DNA from: Prosthecobacter sp. | GTDB taxonomy: Bacteria; Verrucomicrobiota; Verrucomicrobiia; Verrucomicrobiales; Verrucomicrobiaceae | Reading direction: 5' to 3' | Assembly: GCA_017853885.1 (NCBI GenBank) | Contig: JAFMIR010000006.1 | Coordinates: forward strand, 62,001 to 126,000 | DNA length: 64,000 nucleotides | Part shown: piece by piece, positions 43,078 to 54,300 of the stretch | How positions within the stretch are numbered: the first letter of the stretch is position 1 | Layout: every line of letters begins with the position of its first letter | The notes under the pieces: model-generated | Seen by the model: the letters and a program-made list of their open reading frames with translations, nothing else | Databases searched by the model: none | Told to the model about the DNA's origin: nothing | Made by a program: the position numbers and the translations under genes

Positions 43078-46000
43078 GGGCTGAAGCGTTTGTATTCAAG
43101 GGTGCGAAACTTGAAGAAAGTGTCCAGCGGGGGCAATGAGAGCGGATTGGATGCCTCTGCATAGTCAGGGAGGGGATTGCTTGAATCGGTTGGGTCGATG
43201 TAACGTTCAATGAGTGCGGAGCCGCGATATTCGCTGAGAATCGCATCTTTCACAGGATCAAAGGCATCCGCCGCTGTGGAGCGTGCTTTGCGCAGCGCTT
43301 GGGCACGCATGTGCACACGGAAGGTATTGCCTCTCGTCGTGACTCGGTTGTAGATATTGGAGTAAGGTCTCTCACGTGTATTATCACCAGTGGGAGCATG
43401 CTTCTGCCAGAAGTCATCCATGATCCCCTGAAGCTGCGTGCCCAAGGTATTTTCTCGAATATTGCCAACACTACCGATATTTTCATTGGTGGAGGGGCCA
43501 CGAGAAACATCTGGGATGAGGTGAATCTCGCAAATCTGGCTGGCCGTTCGGAACAGGCCGCGAATGCGGCTACTGCTGTGATTCGAACCTGTTGCCGTAT
43601 GGCGGAAGCGTTGCTCAAACTGGTAAAGCGTGCGCACGACATCAATCGGACGATGCCAGAATTTGCGGTCGCGCTGTTCATCCCAAAAACGATCACCAAC
43701 GGTATCCCACATCGCTTGGGTGGCAGAGGTCTGAAAGGCTTTGGCATTATTCACATCATCGTTGGAAGGAATTGCTGTCATGAACTCTCCTTTCATTAGA
43801 GCATGCATGGCCGTGGCCCGCGTGATGTTGGTGAAAGGCATGATCTGATAGTTCAAATTGAGTCTTCCTGCGATCGAGAGCGGTTCGCTGATGGCGTAGG
43901 GCTCAATCACCGGCATGTAGAACAGGTCGAGCAAATTGTGATCTCGAGGATTGTGATCCCCTGGATGGCCGGTGGTGACTGGCCTGCCATAATTGCTGTG
44001 AGCTTGCGAGTAAGGCCGGAAAAGCAGCGTCTGCCACGGTTTACCATCTTGGTTGGTGTTGTAGGCCACTCCTGCGGAGCTTGTAGCATTTGTGCTGACG
44101 CTTCCCCCACCCCAGACACCGGTGGGCAAGGAGCCAAACATGACAGGTGAAGAGACCATGCGATTAGGGGTCACATAAACTCCGCTGCGCCAGTCGTCAC
44201 TGTTTCTCCATGGCTCATAAAAATAGCCGGAGCGATAAAATTTTGTGCGGTTATAGCGGAGAAATTCGCCCGCGTAGAAATTGCCTTCGTCGGGTTTGTT
44301 GATGTATGGACCATCCCTAGAACTGGCGATGCCATTGTCAAAATCGCCGTAACTGTTTGCCGTGCGACTCCAACCATCTGCTGGCGGCAAATCTGGCACG
44401 CGCGAGGCACTGTGGAATGGGACCCCCAACATGTGGTCCGTACGCACCCAAGAAGCGAAAGCCGACGATGCAACGTTTGGTAGCACGGCCCCTCTCTCAG
44501 TCGTCGCCCAGTGAGCGGTAAAGCTATGAATGGTGCGAGGCTGATCCACAGGATTCGCTGACTCAGCCGCCGCCCAAACGGGGTGCTTCATCCACATGGT
44601 GCGAGGAACAACGTTACGGGCGGCAACGACACGATAATCCCCCACCGCGGGAACATAAGTCCGAATGACATCACAGCCAGTCCATGGATTACCTCGTTCG
44701 TCAATATAGCCATTCATCATCTCAGGAGGAAATAGGCTGATGCCTTCCCGTGCTCCATTGTCAAAAATCCCCGCACCAGTTGAGAAGCGAGCTTCGGTGT
44801 CGAGACGGCCCGTCATAGTCTGCTGATCTGCATTGGTAAACGTCGCTATAAAACTGTATGGTGTAGCCCATAGATTCTGGGTGGGCAGCCCGGTAAAGCC
44901 TGCGTTGACTTGACCTTGCATGCGACCAACGCAGCCCATGCGGTTGAAGCACCACCAATGGGGGGCCGGGACACTGCGGCGATAGGTTTCCCTTCCAAAA
45001 GAATCCACATACCAGTAATGGCTGATCTCAGCACGGTTGGCGGGAGCTTTGCTGTTCGGATTGGTTCCAGGAAGGTCGCCAGCCAAACGACGCTCTCCCG
45101 AAAAGGCCAACGCCGGCACTGGCAAAGTCATATTGTCAAAAGAGAGGTTGATGGTCTGCACTTCTTGGCCGGTATTACCCGCACGGCTATGTTTGTCATA
45201 GATGCGGATGCGCAAATCACGCTGGCCAAAAGTCAAACGCATGGGGCCGGCGCGATTGACAGTGATGGGAGCACTGACCAAGCCCCAACTGTTCAGTCCA
45301 CTATGCGCGATGGGGTTGCCATCATTTTCAATGTAGCGACTAGCGGAAGCAGCACGGGCTGCCTGCCCGCTGAGATAGGGATCCGTGTCATCACCAATCT
45401 GCGTGATGCCCCAGCCTCGCGTGGAGCGCCCCCCCGCAATGGCAGTTGGCCCAGCAAAGCCACCGCTGGAGTAGACGTCATAGGATTCAAAAACGTTGCC
45501 ATTGGATTTCACAATGACATCCCGTGTTGAGGGGAACAATGTTTGACCATCCAATTGGATGGAGCGCATGAAAGCACCATCAAGCACAATGGCCCACTCT
45601 GGATGAATTTTAGTCCAGCCCTGCATGGCGCAGAAGGCCTCGAGCATGAACATCAACTGGACGCGCTTTTGCGTTGGCTGCAGAGGAACGTTTGTCTCTA
45701 GGGTGAGATTCCAGTTTGCAGGATTATAGCCGGGGTGATTAAAGGGGTGCAGCGGGTTGGTGTTCGCAGGGCCAGCGGCTGGATTGCAGCCATACAACTT
45801 TCCTGTGGTATCTGTGATGGGTGGAAAATTCGAATACCAGCGCCTGAAACCCAGTTTCGGCTGTTGACCAGCTGGAGGAGGTGGCCACTGGGGGGCAAAA
45901 TAGTCTTGGTTAATGATTGCCGCTCCTGTTCCTCCCCCAGCGGTGGGGGTGCGGGTTGAGGGTGCCATGGGAGCACTGGCTCCGCCCGAAAGCGTTCCAG

Positions 46001-48182
46001 CGCAGTTCACCGGGTAAAGCTCATCATTCTTGCCATCAGCGGTGCAGATGATTTGGAAACCAATCTCCGTCAGCGTAAAAAAGCGACCAAAGCCCTGATA
46101 AGTCTGCCCGCTTTTATCCCAGCGCGCCGGAGTCACATGTCCATGACCCGGCAGCACGCTAGAATCATCGGACAAAAAATCACCTCCAATACGAGAATCG
46201 GATTGCTGTCCACCTCGAAGATTACCCGATGCTCTGCGAGTGATACGATGGCTGGTATAAGTGAAGCGCTGGGGATCCATTTGATCCTTCCGATCATACA
46301 ACGCAGTCCCGCTTAGATTCAGCGCAGCCATTCCATCCTGATCCCGAGCCAACAGCCCATCATAAAGATTGGTACTGCGGATGTAGTCAAAGAATTGAAT
46401 GGACAGCTGAGCGGCATTTTGCAGACCATACTTTTGGCCAAAGGTGCTGATGGTGCCTCCAAGAGCCGAAGTTTGGGGGAATTCAAGACTGGCGATCTGC
46501 GTGTAGAGAAGGTCTAGTAGGCGTGAATTGCGCTGCAAGCCTACAGAACTGCCGAGACCCGCGGTGGAGCCAGTCACATCGTGGGTTGGGTGGTGAGGCT
46601 GGGCCCTGCGGAAGATGTAACTATTGGCCACGGAAGAGCCCGTGCCGGTCGTGCGGAGGGTGGCACAGAGGGCGATTAGATTGTCAAACGTGCTCCTTTT
46701 GCGGTCGGCTGTGGCCTCGTTCTGGACATCCGGCAGCGGCCACATGGCAATGCGCGGCAAGCCCCGGGTGGTGAACTCTGGTGAACGGCTGTGGGCGGTG
46801 AGAAAAAAGCGGGAACGCTCCAGCGTATCGCGGTCGAAAAGGAAACGCCCGCTCTGGGCAGGCAGCGCCGCGCGCGCAGCGGTGCGCCCATTGGTGGCGT
46901 CAAAGCCGGTATCTTGAAAGAGCATCTCGTCCACGCTGGCAAACAGACGCTCATTGCGCGCGGAAGCGATATCACCCGCGGAGGCGGCAGTGCTTTCCCC
47001 GTTTCCGGAGGAAAGCTGATCCAGCATGAATGGCAACGTTCCGGCCCGAGACCCACCACCCGCCACCTTGGGCAACAGGCTGTAGATGAGTTCCTTGGTC
47101 TGCACGACTGCAGTTTGGTTCACCCGGGAATCGTAGGGATCGAGATTGACGCCCGGAGCCAGCACCGCGCTGAGCGCCACAGTGGCCGGATGGCCGGGAT
47201 ATCGTTGGAATTCGCCAGCCGTGCCGGGGAAATTGGCCCATCGAGAATCGCGCTGATGATAAAAATAGGGGGGCGCGAAGAACGTGGGCTCTGTGGCGGT
47301 GTTAACGTTGATCTTGGAAGATTCATCGTCCGTCCAAAAAGCCACACGGCCTACAATCGGATTGGCGGCTGAAGGAGTGACTCCGCTGACAGAACTGACA
47401 AATCGATTCGAGGCATCCAGCGCACCGGTGGTGCCATCTTGTAAAATATAAATCCATTCCACTGGCATCGGAAGACGGAGCTGAGATGGATCCGCCGATG
47501 AAGCAGATGGCGCAATCACCTGATTGTAAGTGACAGACGCACCGCCGATACCAGGTGCCTGATTGGAATAAGAAAATCCCTCGACCGCTACCATGGACTG
47601 CCCACCCGTGCCTCCATTCCCGGTGTAAGCAGCTCGAGGGTCAATAATCGGAAAATAGATGGCCTGTGCAGAGCCCGCACTCAATCCAGGGCGAATAACA
47701 GGCTCGTTTAAATCCACATAACGGGCCTTATTTGCGACCGTATCCCAGTCTGCAGGAGTCTGATGGTCCTTGGAAAAAATCTGCACCTCATTATTTGGAC
47801 TAGTCACGACCATTTGGGAGCTGGAATAGAGCTTATGAGCACGCAGGAATTCACCGCTCGCTTTATACACACGGACCATACCGGGCTGGGTGGCATGGAT
47901 GATCTGGCTAGTGGTAGTCGAAGGATCACCTCCAGCACCTTGGTTGGAAGTATTCTGTGCGTTTTGAATCTGCGCTTGGGTGATCGCGATGGCAAAATCG
48001 GCGTACTGCTTCGCAGAACGTGCGGAAACGAAACTTTGAGTGGCCTTGTACTCCGTGCGGGTGATGGAGAATATGGCAATGATTAAAATCGAAAGGAGCG
48101 TGATTGTGATCACGACCAGAATCAGTGCCATAGCATCGCGGCGAGCCAACGAACGTAGCTGAGAAAGACGGTGCACTTTCAT
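43074..48182 (-). CDS. Verru_Chthon cassette protein A; very large GspK-like pseudopilin
   Basis: The product has about 1,702 residues. Its N-terminus 'RRDAMALILVVITITLLSI' is the hydrophobic helix of GspK/PilX-type minor pseudopilins, which lack Glu5, and 'ITRTEYKATQSFVSARSAKQ' continues the helix. GspK itself is only about 330 residues, so this protein has a soluble domain several times larger, rich in Tyr, Trp, Asn and Pro. No enzymatic motif was recognised. A TTG at 48206 would add eight residues, but the ATG at 48182 is preferred. It is the first cassette gene, directly after the giant repeat gene on the same strand. Confidence 0.85.
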   Translation of the reverse strand: MKVHRLSQLRSLARRDAMALILVVITITLLSILIIAIFSITRTEYKATQSFVSARSAKQYADFAIAITQAQIQNAQNTSNQGAGGDPSTTTSQIIHATQPGMVRVYKASGEFLRAHKLYSSSQMVVTSPNNEVQIFSKDHQTPADWDTVANKARYVDLNEPVIRPGLSAGSAQAIYFPIIDPRAAYTGNGGTGGQSMVAVEGFSYSNQAPGIGGASVTYNQVIAPSASSADPSQLRLPMPVEWIYILQDGTTGALDASNRFVSSVSGVTPSAANPIVGRVAFWTDDESSKINVNTATEPTFFAPPYFYHQRDSRWANFPGTAGEFQRYPGHPATVALSAVLAPGVNLDPYDSRVNQTAVVQTKELIYSLLPKVAGGGSRAGTLPFMLDQLSSGNGESTAASAGDIASARNERLFASVDEMLFQDTGFDATNGRTAARAALPAQSGRFLFDRDTLERSRFFLTAHSRSPEFTTRGLPRIAMWPLPDVQNEATADRKRSTFDNLIALCATLRTTGTGSSVANSYIFRRAQPHHPTHDVTGSTAGLGSSVGLQRNSRLLDLLYTQIASLEFPQTSALGGTISTFGQKYGLQNAAQLSIQFFDYIRSTNLYDGLLARDQDGMAALNLSGTALYDRKDQMDPQRFTYTSHRITRRASGNLRGGQQSDSRIGGDFLSDDSSVLPGHGHVTPARWDKSGQTYQGFGRFFTLTEIGFQIICTADGKNDELYPVNCAGTLSGGASAPMAPSTRTPTAGGGTGAAIINQDYFAPQWPPPPAGQQPKLGFRRWYSNFPPITDTTGKLYGCNPAAGPANTNPLHPFNHPGYNPANWNLTLETNVPLQPTQKRVQLMFMLEAFCAMQGWTKIHPEWAIVLDGAFMRSIQLDGQTLFPSTRDVIVKSNGNVFESYDVYSSGGFAGPTAIAGGRSTRGWGITQIGDDTDPYLSGQAARAASASRYIENDGNPIAHSGLNSWGLVSAPITVNRAGPMRLTFGQRDLRIRIYDKHSRAGNTGQEVQTINLSFDNMTLPVPALAFSGERRLAGDLPGTNPNSKAPANRAEISHYWYVDSFGRETYRRSVPAPHWWCFNRMGCVGRMQGQVNAGFTGLPTQNLWATPYSFIATFTNADQQTMTGRLDTEARFSTGAGIFDNGAREGISLFPPEMMNGYIDERGNPWTGCDVIRTYVPAVGDYRVVAARNVVPRTMWMKHPVWAAAESANPVDQPRTIHSFTAHWATTERGAVLPNVASSAFASWVRTDHMLGVPFHSASRVPDLPPADGWSRTANSYGDFDNGIASSRDGPYINKPDEGNFYAGEFLRYNRTKFYRSGYFYEPWRNSDDWRSGVYVTPNRMVSSPVMFGSLPTGVWGGGSVSTNATSSAGVAYNTNQDGKPWQTLLFRPYSQAHSNYGRPVTTGHPGDHNPRDHNLLDLFYMPVIEPYAISEPLSIAGRLNLNYQIMPFTNITRATAMHALMKGEFMTAIPSNDDVNNAKAFQTSATQAMWDTVGDRFWDEQRDRKFWHRPIDVVRTLYQFEQRFRHTATGSNHSSSRIRGLFRTASQICEIHLIPDVSRGPSTNENIGSVGNIRENTLGTQLQGIMDDFWQKHAPTGDNTRERPYSNIYNRVTTRGNTFRVHMRAQALRKARSTAADAFDPVKDAILSEYRGSALIERYIDPTDSSNPLPDYAEASNPLSLPPLDTFFKFRTLEYKRFSP

Positions 48183-48299
48183 AGTAAAAGGACGAAATAT
48201 TTTCAATTTTCGCGATGCTATGAGAACGCTACTTTTAGCGCAAGTGTATTTATTATGTAATCACGCGCGCTAAGCTTCCTACAGCCCCCCAGTCGCTCG
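48183..48299 (-). promoter_or_regulatory. Spacer between giant gene and cassette protein A, possible internal promoter
   Basis: On the minus strand the sequence TTGCGC, then 17 bases, then TAGCAT lies about 30-60 bases upstream of the cassette A start and resembles a weak sigma-70 promoter (four of six matches in each box). A small hairpin CGCTA-AAAG-TAGCG overlaps it. No strong terminator with a T run is seen, so read-through from the giant gene is also possible. Confidence 0.3.
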
Positions 48300-48386
48300 T
48301 CAGAGCAGCGGCCTACGCCTGCGAGATGCCATGGAGAGCAAGGCCAGAATCCAAAGTAAAAGTCGCGAAGGCTCTGGCACAGCCAC
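48300..48386 (-). other. PEP-CTERM sorting signal of the giant protein
   Basis: The last 28 residues hold the V-P-E-P-S motif, a hydrophobic helix of about 16 residues and a final run of four arginines. In known systems an exosortase recognises this tail and attaches or releases the protein at the cell surface. The exosortase gene is not in the window. Confidence 0.85.
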
Positions 48387-51300
48387 GACAAGATTGCCTG
48401 TGGTGTAGAGGTTCGTGATATCCCAATACAATCCGGCATCGAGCGAAGGGAGGTTGATGTCGTTCAAATAGGGGTTGGTAACCTCATCCAAACCACTGAA
48501 TTTTCCGGTCCTTGTGATCGTGCCCCAATCCAAGATTTTCCACGCACTACCTGCAACAAGGCTGGCTTGATTAAGGGAGGACGTCACTTTCAGTGTGGCA
48601 AAAGTACCCAAGGTGACCGTTCCTGTGCCACCAAGCACGAGACGATCCGCTTCGGTGCTGGTGATACCACTGCTGTTTGTGAATAAATTCAGATCAAGAA
48701 TGCCCTGAAGGCTAAAATCACCACCGTTGAGCTGGATGGTGAGTGCTTGCCCGCTGCTGGCACCAACAGTCCCCGGGGCGATGGTGGCAAAATCCGCGAT
48801 CGTCACGTTCTTCGACACGCCGGGGGCAATGAACCCTGAGCCGGCAAGGGTGGCTTGGGCATTCACCAACACATTTCCCAAACCGGTGCCACTGCCAGAA
48901 CTATTCGTCACTTGGAGCGTGCCATCGCTAACCGTGGTGTCTCCGTTATAAGTATTCCCATCCGAACGGCCCAAAGTGACCACACCTGTGCCGAGTTTTT
49001 GGAGACTCAGGATGTCGTCGGTGGCACCCGTGCCTCCTGCTGCCTCGCTGATTCTACCGCTGAAGAGCAGTCCGGTTCCGCTACTCGTACCGGAATCCAT
49101 GCGCAGTGTCTTGGTTTCGCGCGCTGTGGAGCGAAGGTTTTGCAGAGTCAGAGCACCACTAAAGTTGACAGGTGAATCGGATACAATGGTAGTCTGACCA
49201 ACACCGTTTGCATTCACATCGATGGCTTGGGTCACGGCGGTGACCGCTGAGTTATGAATACGAAGAGTGACATTCGCGTCGACGTTATCTGACAGCCAGT
49301 GGACGGGATCCGTGCCGCTACTGTTGATGGTGGTGACAGAAGGCGCTGCCATGAAGAAAGTCTGACTAGCATGAGTGCCATTATTCACCGTAACCTGCGT
49401 GCCATAGAGCATGTTGGCCGCGGTGCTGAACTCGGTGACCCTCACAAGGTTCATGGTGAGGTCTTGGTTGATTTGAATGATCTGGTAAACGCCATTGCGC
49501 TCCGGGTTATCGACCTCGTCTTTGACGAGAATCTTTTTGCCAACGTCGGCAGAGCCAAAAGTGACACCATCAATGGCACGGCTGACATTGTAGAAAGCGC
49601 CCGGGCCAGCATTGGGGAAACCTCCACTCACAAGCCCGCCGCCCTGGGCCTCAAAAGCTCCGCCAAGGCCACTGATGTTCTTCGCGATGAACTGCGTGTC
49701 ACGCTCCACACCGAGGAGGGAGGCTCCTGCAGTGGCATAATCGACCGAGATGACGGCCGGAGTGGAGTCCCCCAGCTCAATGACAGCCACGCCCACCATG
49801 GCCGAGGTGTGATTCACAAACACTGAACCATTGCGAATGACAATGGCACCGTTAACCGCTGCACCAGCCACCTGTCCTGCCAAGCTACCAAAGTTATTAG
49901 CGGCTGAAAACTCTGCCCTGCCACCGACAATCGTAAGGCCGCCCGTCCCTGTAATCGGTGAATCAAAAGAAATTGTGTTTGAGGGGGATGTGCCCACCAA
50001 TAGATTTTGGTCGGCCAGACGGGCGATTTCCAATCCACCGGTGATGCTCACCGTAGACGCGGTGGTGTTGAGCACGGAGATGCCATCGGCATTGACCGAA
50101 CCAAAAGCGAGTGGGTTGGCCAACGTGTTCCCTTGAAAGTGAAGCATGAGCGCCATGCCAGACGAGCGCGTATCGGTGGTGGTGCCTACCTCGACTCGAC
50201 CCGTGCCGAAAGAGCTATTCACAATACCGACAAGCGTGCCTTGCGCCAGCGAGGTGCCGCCCGTGTAGGTATTGGCGGCAGCAAGCTCGAGCACACCGTT
50301 GCCTCCTTTGATAATCCGGCCGGCATCGCCATCCAACACTCCAGTGATACGAGCGTCTGCGAAAGTATCCGAGCGGCCGCTGACAGCCTCGATCATGCGC
50401 GACTTCCTGCCAAGGTCGATCCCATTAGCAAAAATCACCGTGCCCGTAGCATCCTGTGCCCCCAGAATCAGCGAGGTATTGTCCGGCACGAATCCCGCAG
50501 TTCCCCATGCCACAGAGGCACCTATACCACCTAGATTAACCGTACGTTGAGAGTTGTAGGCAGCAAAACCACCGCTACTGGTCCAATCCACCTGGCCTGC
50601 ACCAGAGCCGAGAGCACGGGTGAAATTGCCTGAATTGAGACCAATAACTCCACCGTCGAGGCGCAGGCGACTGTTGGCGGAAAGGGCGGCGACATGGTCG
50701 AGACGCAACACGCCTCCCTGCACGAAGGTGGTCCCGGTGTAAGAATTGGCCGTGGAGAGAATCGTCGTTCCATCACCTGTCTGCACCAGATTCAGGATGC
50801 GGTTCAGCGCGGTGTTATTGACGATGCTGGAAGAGATGAGGAGGGGCTCCTTGGGGTTCCAGTTGTGGATAATGAGGTCGGCGCTGGTGCCATCGCTGTT
50901 GGCGAGGCCGCTGGTGAGAAGGCCCCCGCTGAGGGTGTTGACATGGTTGCCAGAATTGGTGGTCTGAAGAATGGCACCACTCACAAGGGTGAGCAGATCA
51001 CTGATGTTGACCGTGCTGGAGTTTAGGGTCGTGGGATTCGTAGCCAAATATTCGGAGTAAATGCGGGAACCCACGCCTGGCGAGGTGACGGCTTGACTCA
51101 GGGTGATGGTGTTATTGGCGGTATCGATCGCCAAAATCGTGGTGCCATCAGGAATGCCCGGGCCAAACACGCCCTGACCCACTTTGAAACGCGGATCGTT
51201 GATGTTGGTGATCGTGGCGCTTCCGGTGGCGAGATCGCCGGTGACAGAGGCGTTGAAGAAGTAGAGAGGAAGCCCTGTATTGTCAGAGAGCGATGGTGCC

Positions 51301-54300
51301 TTGTTGAGTGTGATGGCGCTATTGGCCTGATCAATCGAGATGATGTAACTGCCAGGCTGAATGCCGTTTCCGCGCACAGTCATACCAACCGTTAGGCGAT
51401 CCACGCCCGGCACACGGCTGATGACCGGGTCTGCGGACACACGGTCACCTGCCAACGCGATGTCATTGTTGAAGAAAAGAATGGTATTCACGGAAGCACC
51501 TGAGACGGTGGTACCGCGGAAGGATTCTTCGGGAAGTGCTCCATCATGAACATTTCTAGTAGCCGTCCATCCAGCAGGATCCGAGATGAAATTGTGAGCT
51601 CCTTTGATATCGGACCCAGACAGAATCGTTGTAGCAGAGTCCACAAAGCCGAAATCATTCACCCCGGGACGCTGAACCGAGCGGTTTGTGAAGGTCGTGC
51701 GCGGCAAAATCACGCCCACATCCAACAAGGCGCGGCCGGCGAGCACGATCTGAGACACCGTCGGGCCGCCGCGCACGTCAAACAGAACGGTGCCGCCTCT
51801 CTGATAATCCACTGCCGTCGGATTATTGAGATCTTGAAGATTGAGGAAGGTGGTGGATCCCGTGGCCCCGATGGTGCGAATGATGGAAGCACCTTCCCTG
51901 ACCTGCATAGTGCCGATCATGTTCTGCGTGGTGCTACGGCCTGTGACACTACGCACCTCCAAGGTTCCGCCGGAGAGGATAAGAGCACCAACGTCATTGC
52001 GGATGTATTGATCATTGAACGCAGGACTGAGTCGGAGGACACCATCCTCGACCATCAGCGCCTCGAGTCCGTAGCCGCCAAAAGCTGTGCCCAACATATC
52101 CAATGTGCCCTCGCCGCGCTTCACAAAGGCATACGACTCCTCATTCGCAGGAGTAGCGTAATTGCCACCCAAGCGAAGGTTCGAGTAAGCGTTGCCGACA
52201 TCCAAGATGGCGGTGTCATTGATGGTAAAGCCGCGGTCCGTGCTGGCGGTGGTGCCATTGAACTGAAGAATCCCGCCATTGAAGATGAGATTACCAACTG
52301 CATTGGAGGAAGCTCCGAGACCGCTCGCCGTGCCCGCAAACACAAGAGTGCTGGAACCACCGAAGACCGCGCTGGCTGAAAGCACAACCTGCGTGGAACT
52401 GAGGATGGCGGCCACCGTGGTGCCCTCAGGAATACCAGGGCCGGACACCCGCTCGCCAACGCTCAGATTTGCCGTGGATGTGACGGTGACATTCGGACTG
52501 CCACCGCTGGTCGTTGCGAGCAAGGAAGAACCAATCGCCGAACTGGCCCCGTAGGTGAGATTGTTTTGGCCCGTGACGGTGACAGGCACGGAGAGTTCAA
52601 CGTTGTTCGAGTCCAAAATACGGCTGATGGTGGCTCCACCTGGAATACCATTTCCTGAGACTGTCTGACCGACTGTCATTCCTAGGGTGCTGCCAACCAC
52701 GATCCGGCTGCCGCTGTCTGTGTCAGCCGTTCGCGCGCCACCTGCAGTTGAGTTCGAGCCCAACGTGATAGAAGTACCTGGCGCAGTGGCCGGATCTGCC
52801 ACCGCATTGCCTGCAATAATCTGACCGATCGTGATTTGAGTGGTATTATTGATCGCAATGACCACCGCGCCGACCGGGATGCCGACACCAGAAACAGACT
52901 GACCGATGGTGATGCCGGCCGTGCCGCCCGGCACGGTGACAGTGGCACTGTTATTGTTGACTGTGGCAGCCTGAACACCGCTTTTTGCCGTCACATTGCT
53001 GCCAAAGGTGATACTGGTACCGCCAAGACTCGTCACCGCGCCATTTGAAAGGCCAACGGTATTGTTGACGGCGTTGATCGAGGTGACAGTAACCCCCCCA
53101 GTGATCGCCGTGCCTGTTACATTCATGCCGATGGTCAAGCCAGTGGTATCGCTCACATTCGAAAGCGTGCGGCCCAGGCTCGGAGCAAACGAGATGAGCT
53201 GAGTGCCAGCCGTATACCCCTGCACAGAGAGATTGCGGATGGTGGTGTTGCCGGCATTCAACGTATTGACACCTGTGTAAGTGTTGAGGCCGGATAGAAT
53301 GAGGCTTCCTGAGCCACTTTTATCTAGGCCGTTGGCAACCGGCGTGAAGGAAAGCGGGGTGGAACCTGAGTTGGAGGCATTGGCACTAAGAGTCAGTGTG
53401 CCAATCTGGTTGACTGCATCCGTAACCGTGATGGCTGAAATGGTCGTGCCTCCCGGGATGTTCGCCCCGTTCACCGTCAGCCCTGGAACCAGCCCGACAA
53501 GACTGACTGCAGTGACTTGGTTATTGGAATTGAGCGTGCCGTTACGGCCCGAAGGCGCAAGATTGCTAATGACCGCACTGATTTCCAGAGAGCCACTGCT
53601 GGTGTTATTCTGAAGAATGATCAAGTCGCTGCTGAGACCCGCCCCGCCAGAAAGCGAGCCCGAACCCTCGATGACACCCGAATGGGCTGCCATGTTGGAG
53701 GTGAATAGAATGGCAGAGGACTGAAGCACGTTGGCTCCCGTGAGTGAGACACGGAAGGGCGAGTTCCCTGCAACGTTTGTGGAGTTGTGGAAACGCAGGG
53801 TGTTCGTGGTGCGGGTGTCTTGGCTACTGTTGCCAATCACATTCATGTTCGCGTTGACCGCCCATTCATTGGCAACCGGACCCGGTAATGCACCGGCATT
53901 GGTGTAAGTGGCTAGCCCACGAATCAGCTTGTCCTGCCCAGTGGTGACGCCGCTGTCCACGAGTCCCTCAGTGAAGGTGCTTTTGGTGGCCCAAGAGGCA
54001 CCTCCCACGGTGGCCCATCCACCCAAGATGCCATTCACGTTGTCAGTGTCGGTGCTAACAATGTCATCTGCACTGAAATCCAGTGTGGCACCTGTCTGGC
54101 GACCAATGCTATTCATACGAAGAATGGATGTACTCGAGATGTCCGTGAGGCGCTGGATGAAATTGCGACCCGTAGCAACGGTTGTTCCAGCGACGATTTC
54201 CACGTGGCTGCCACCCCGAATCTGAAGAGTGCCACCGAAACGCGTGCCACCGAGGATCAGTTGGCCATTATCCGAAAGTTTACCGAAGTTGTTGCTGCTG

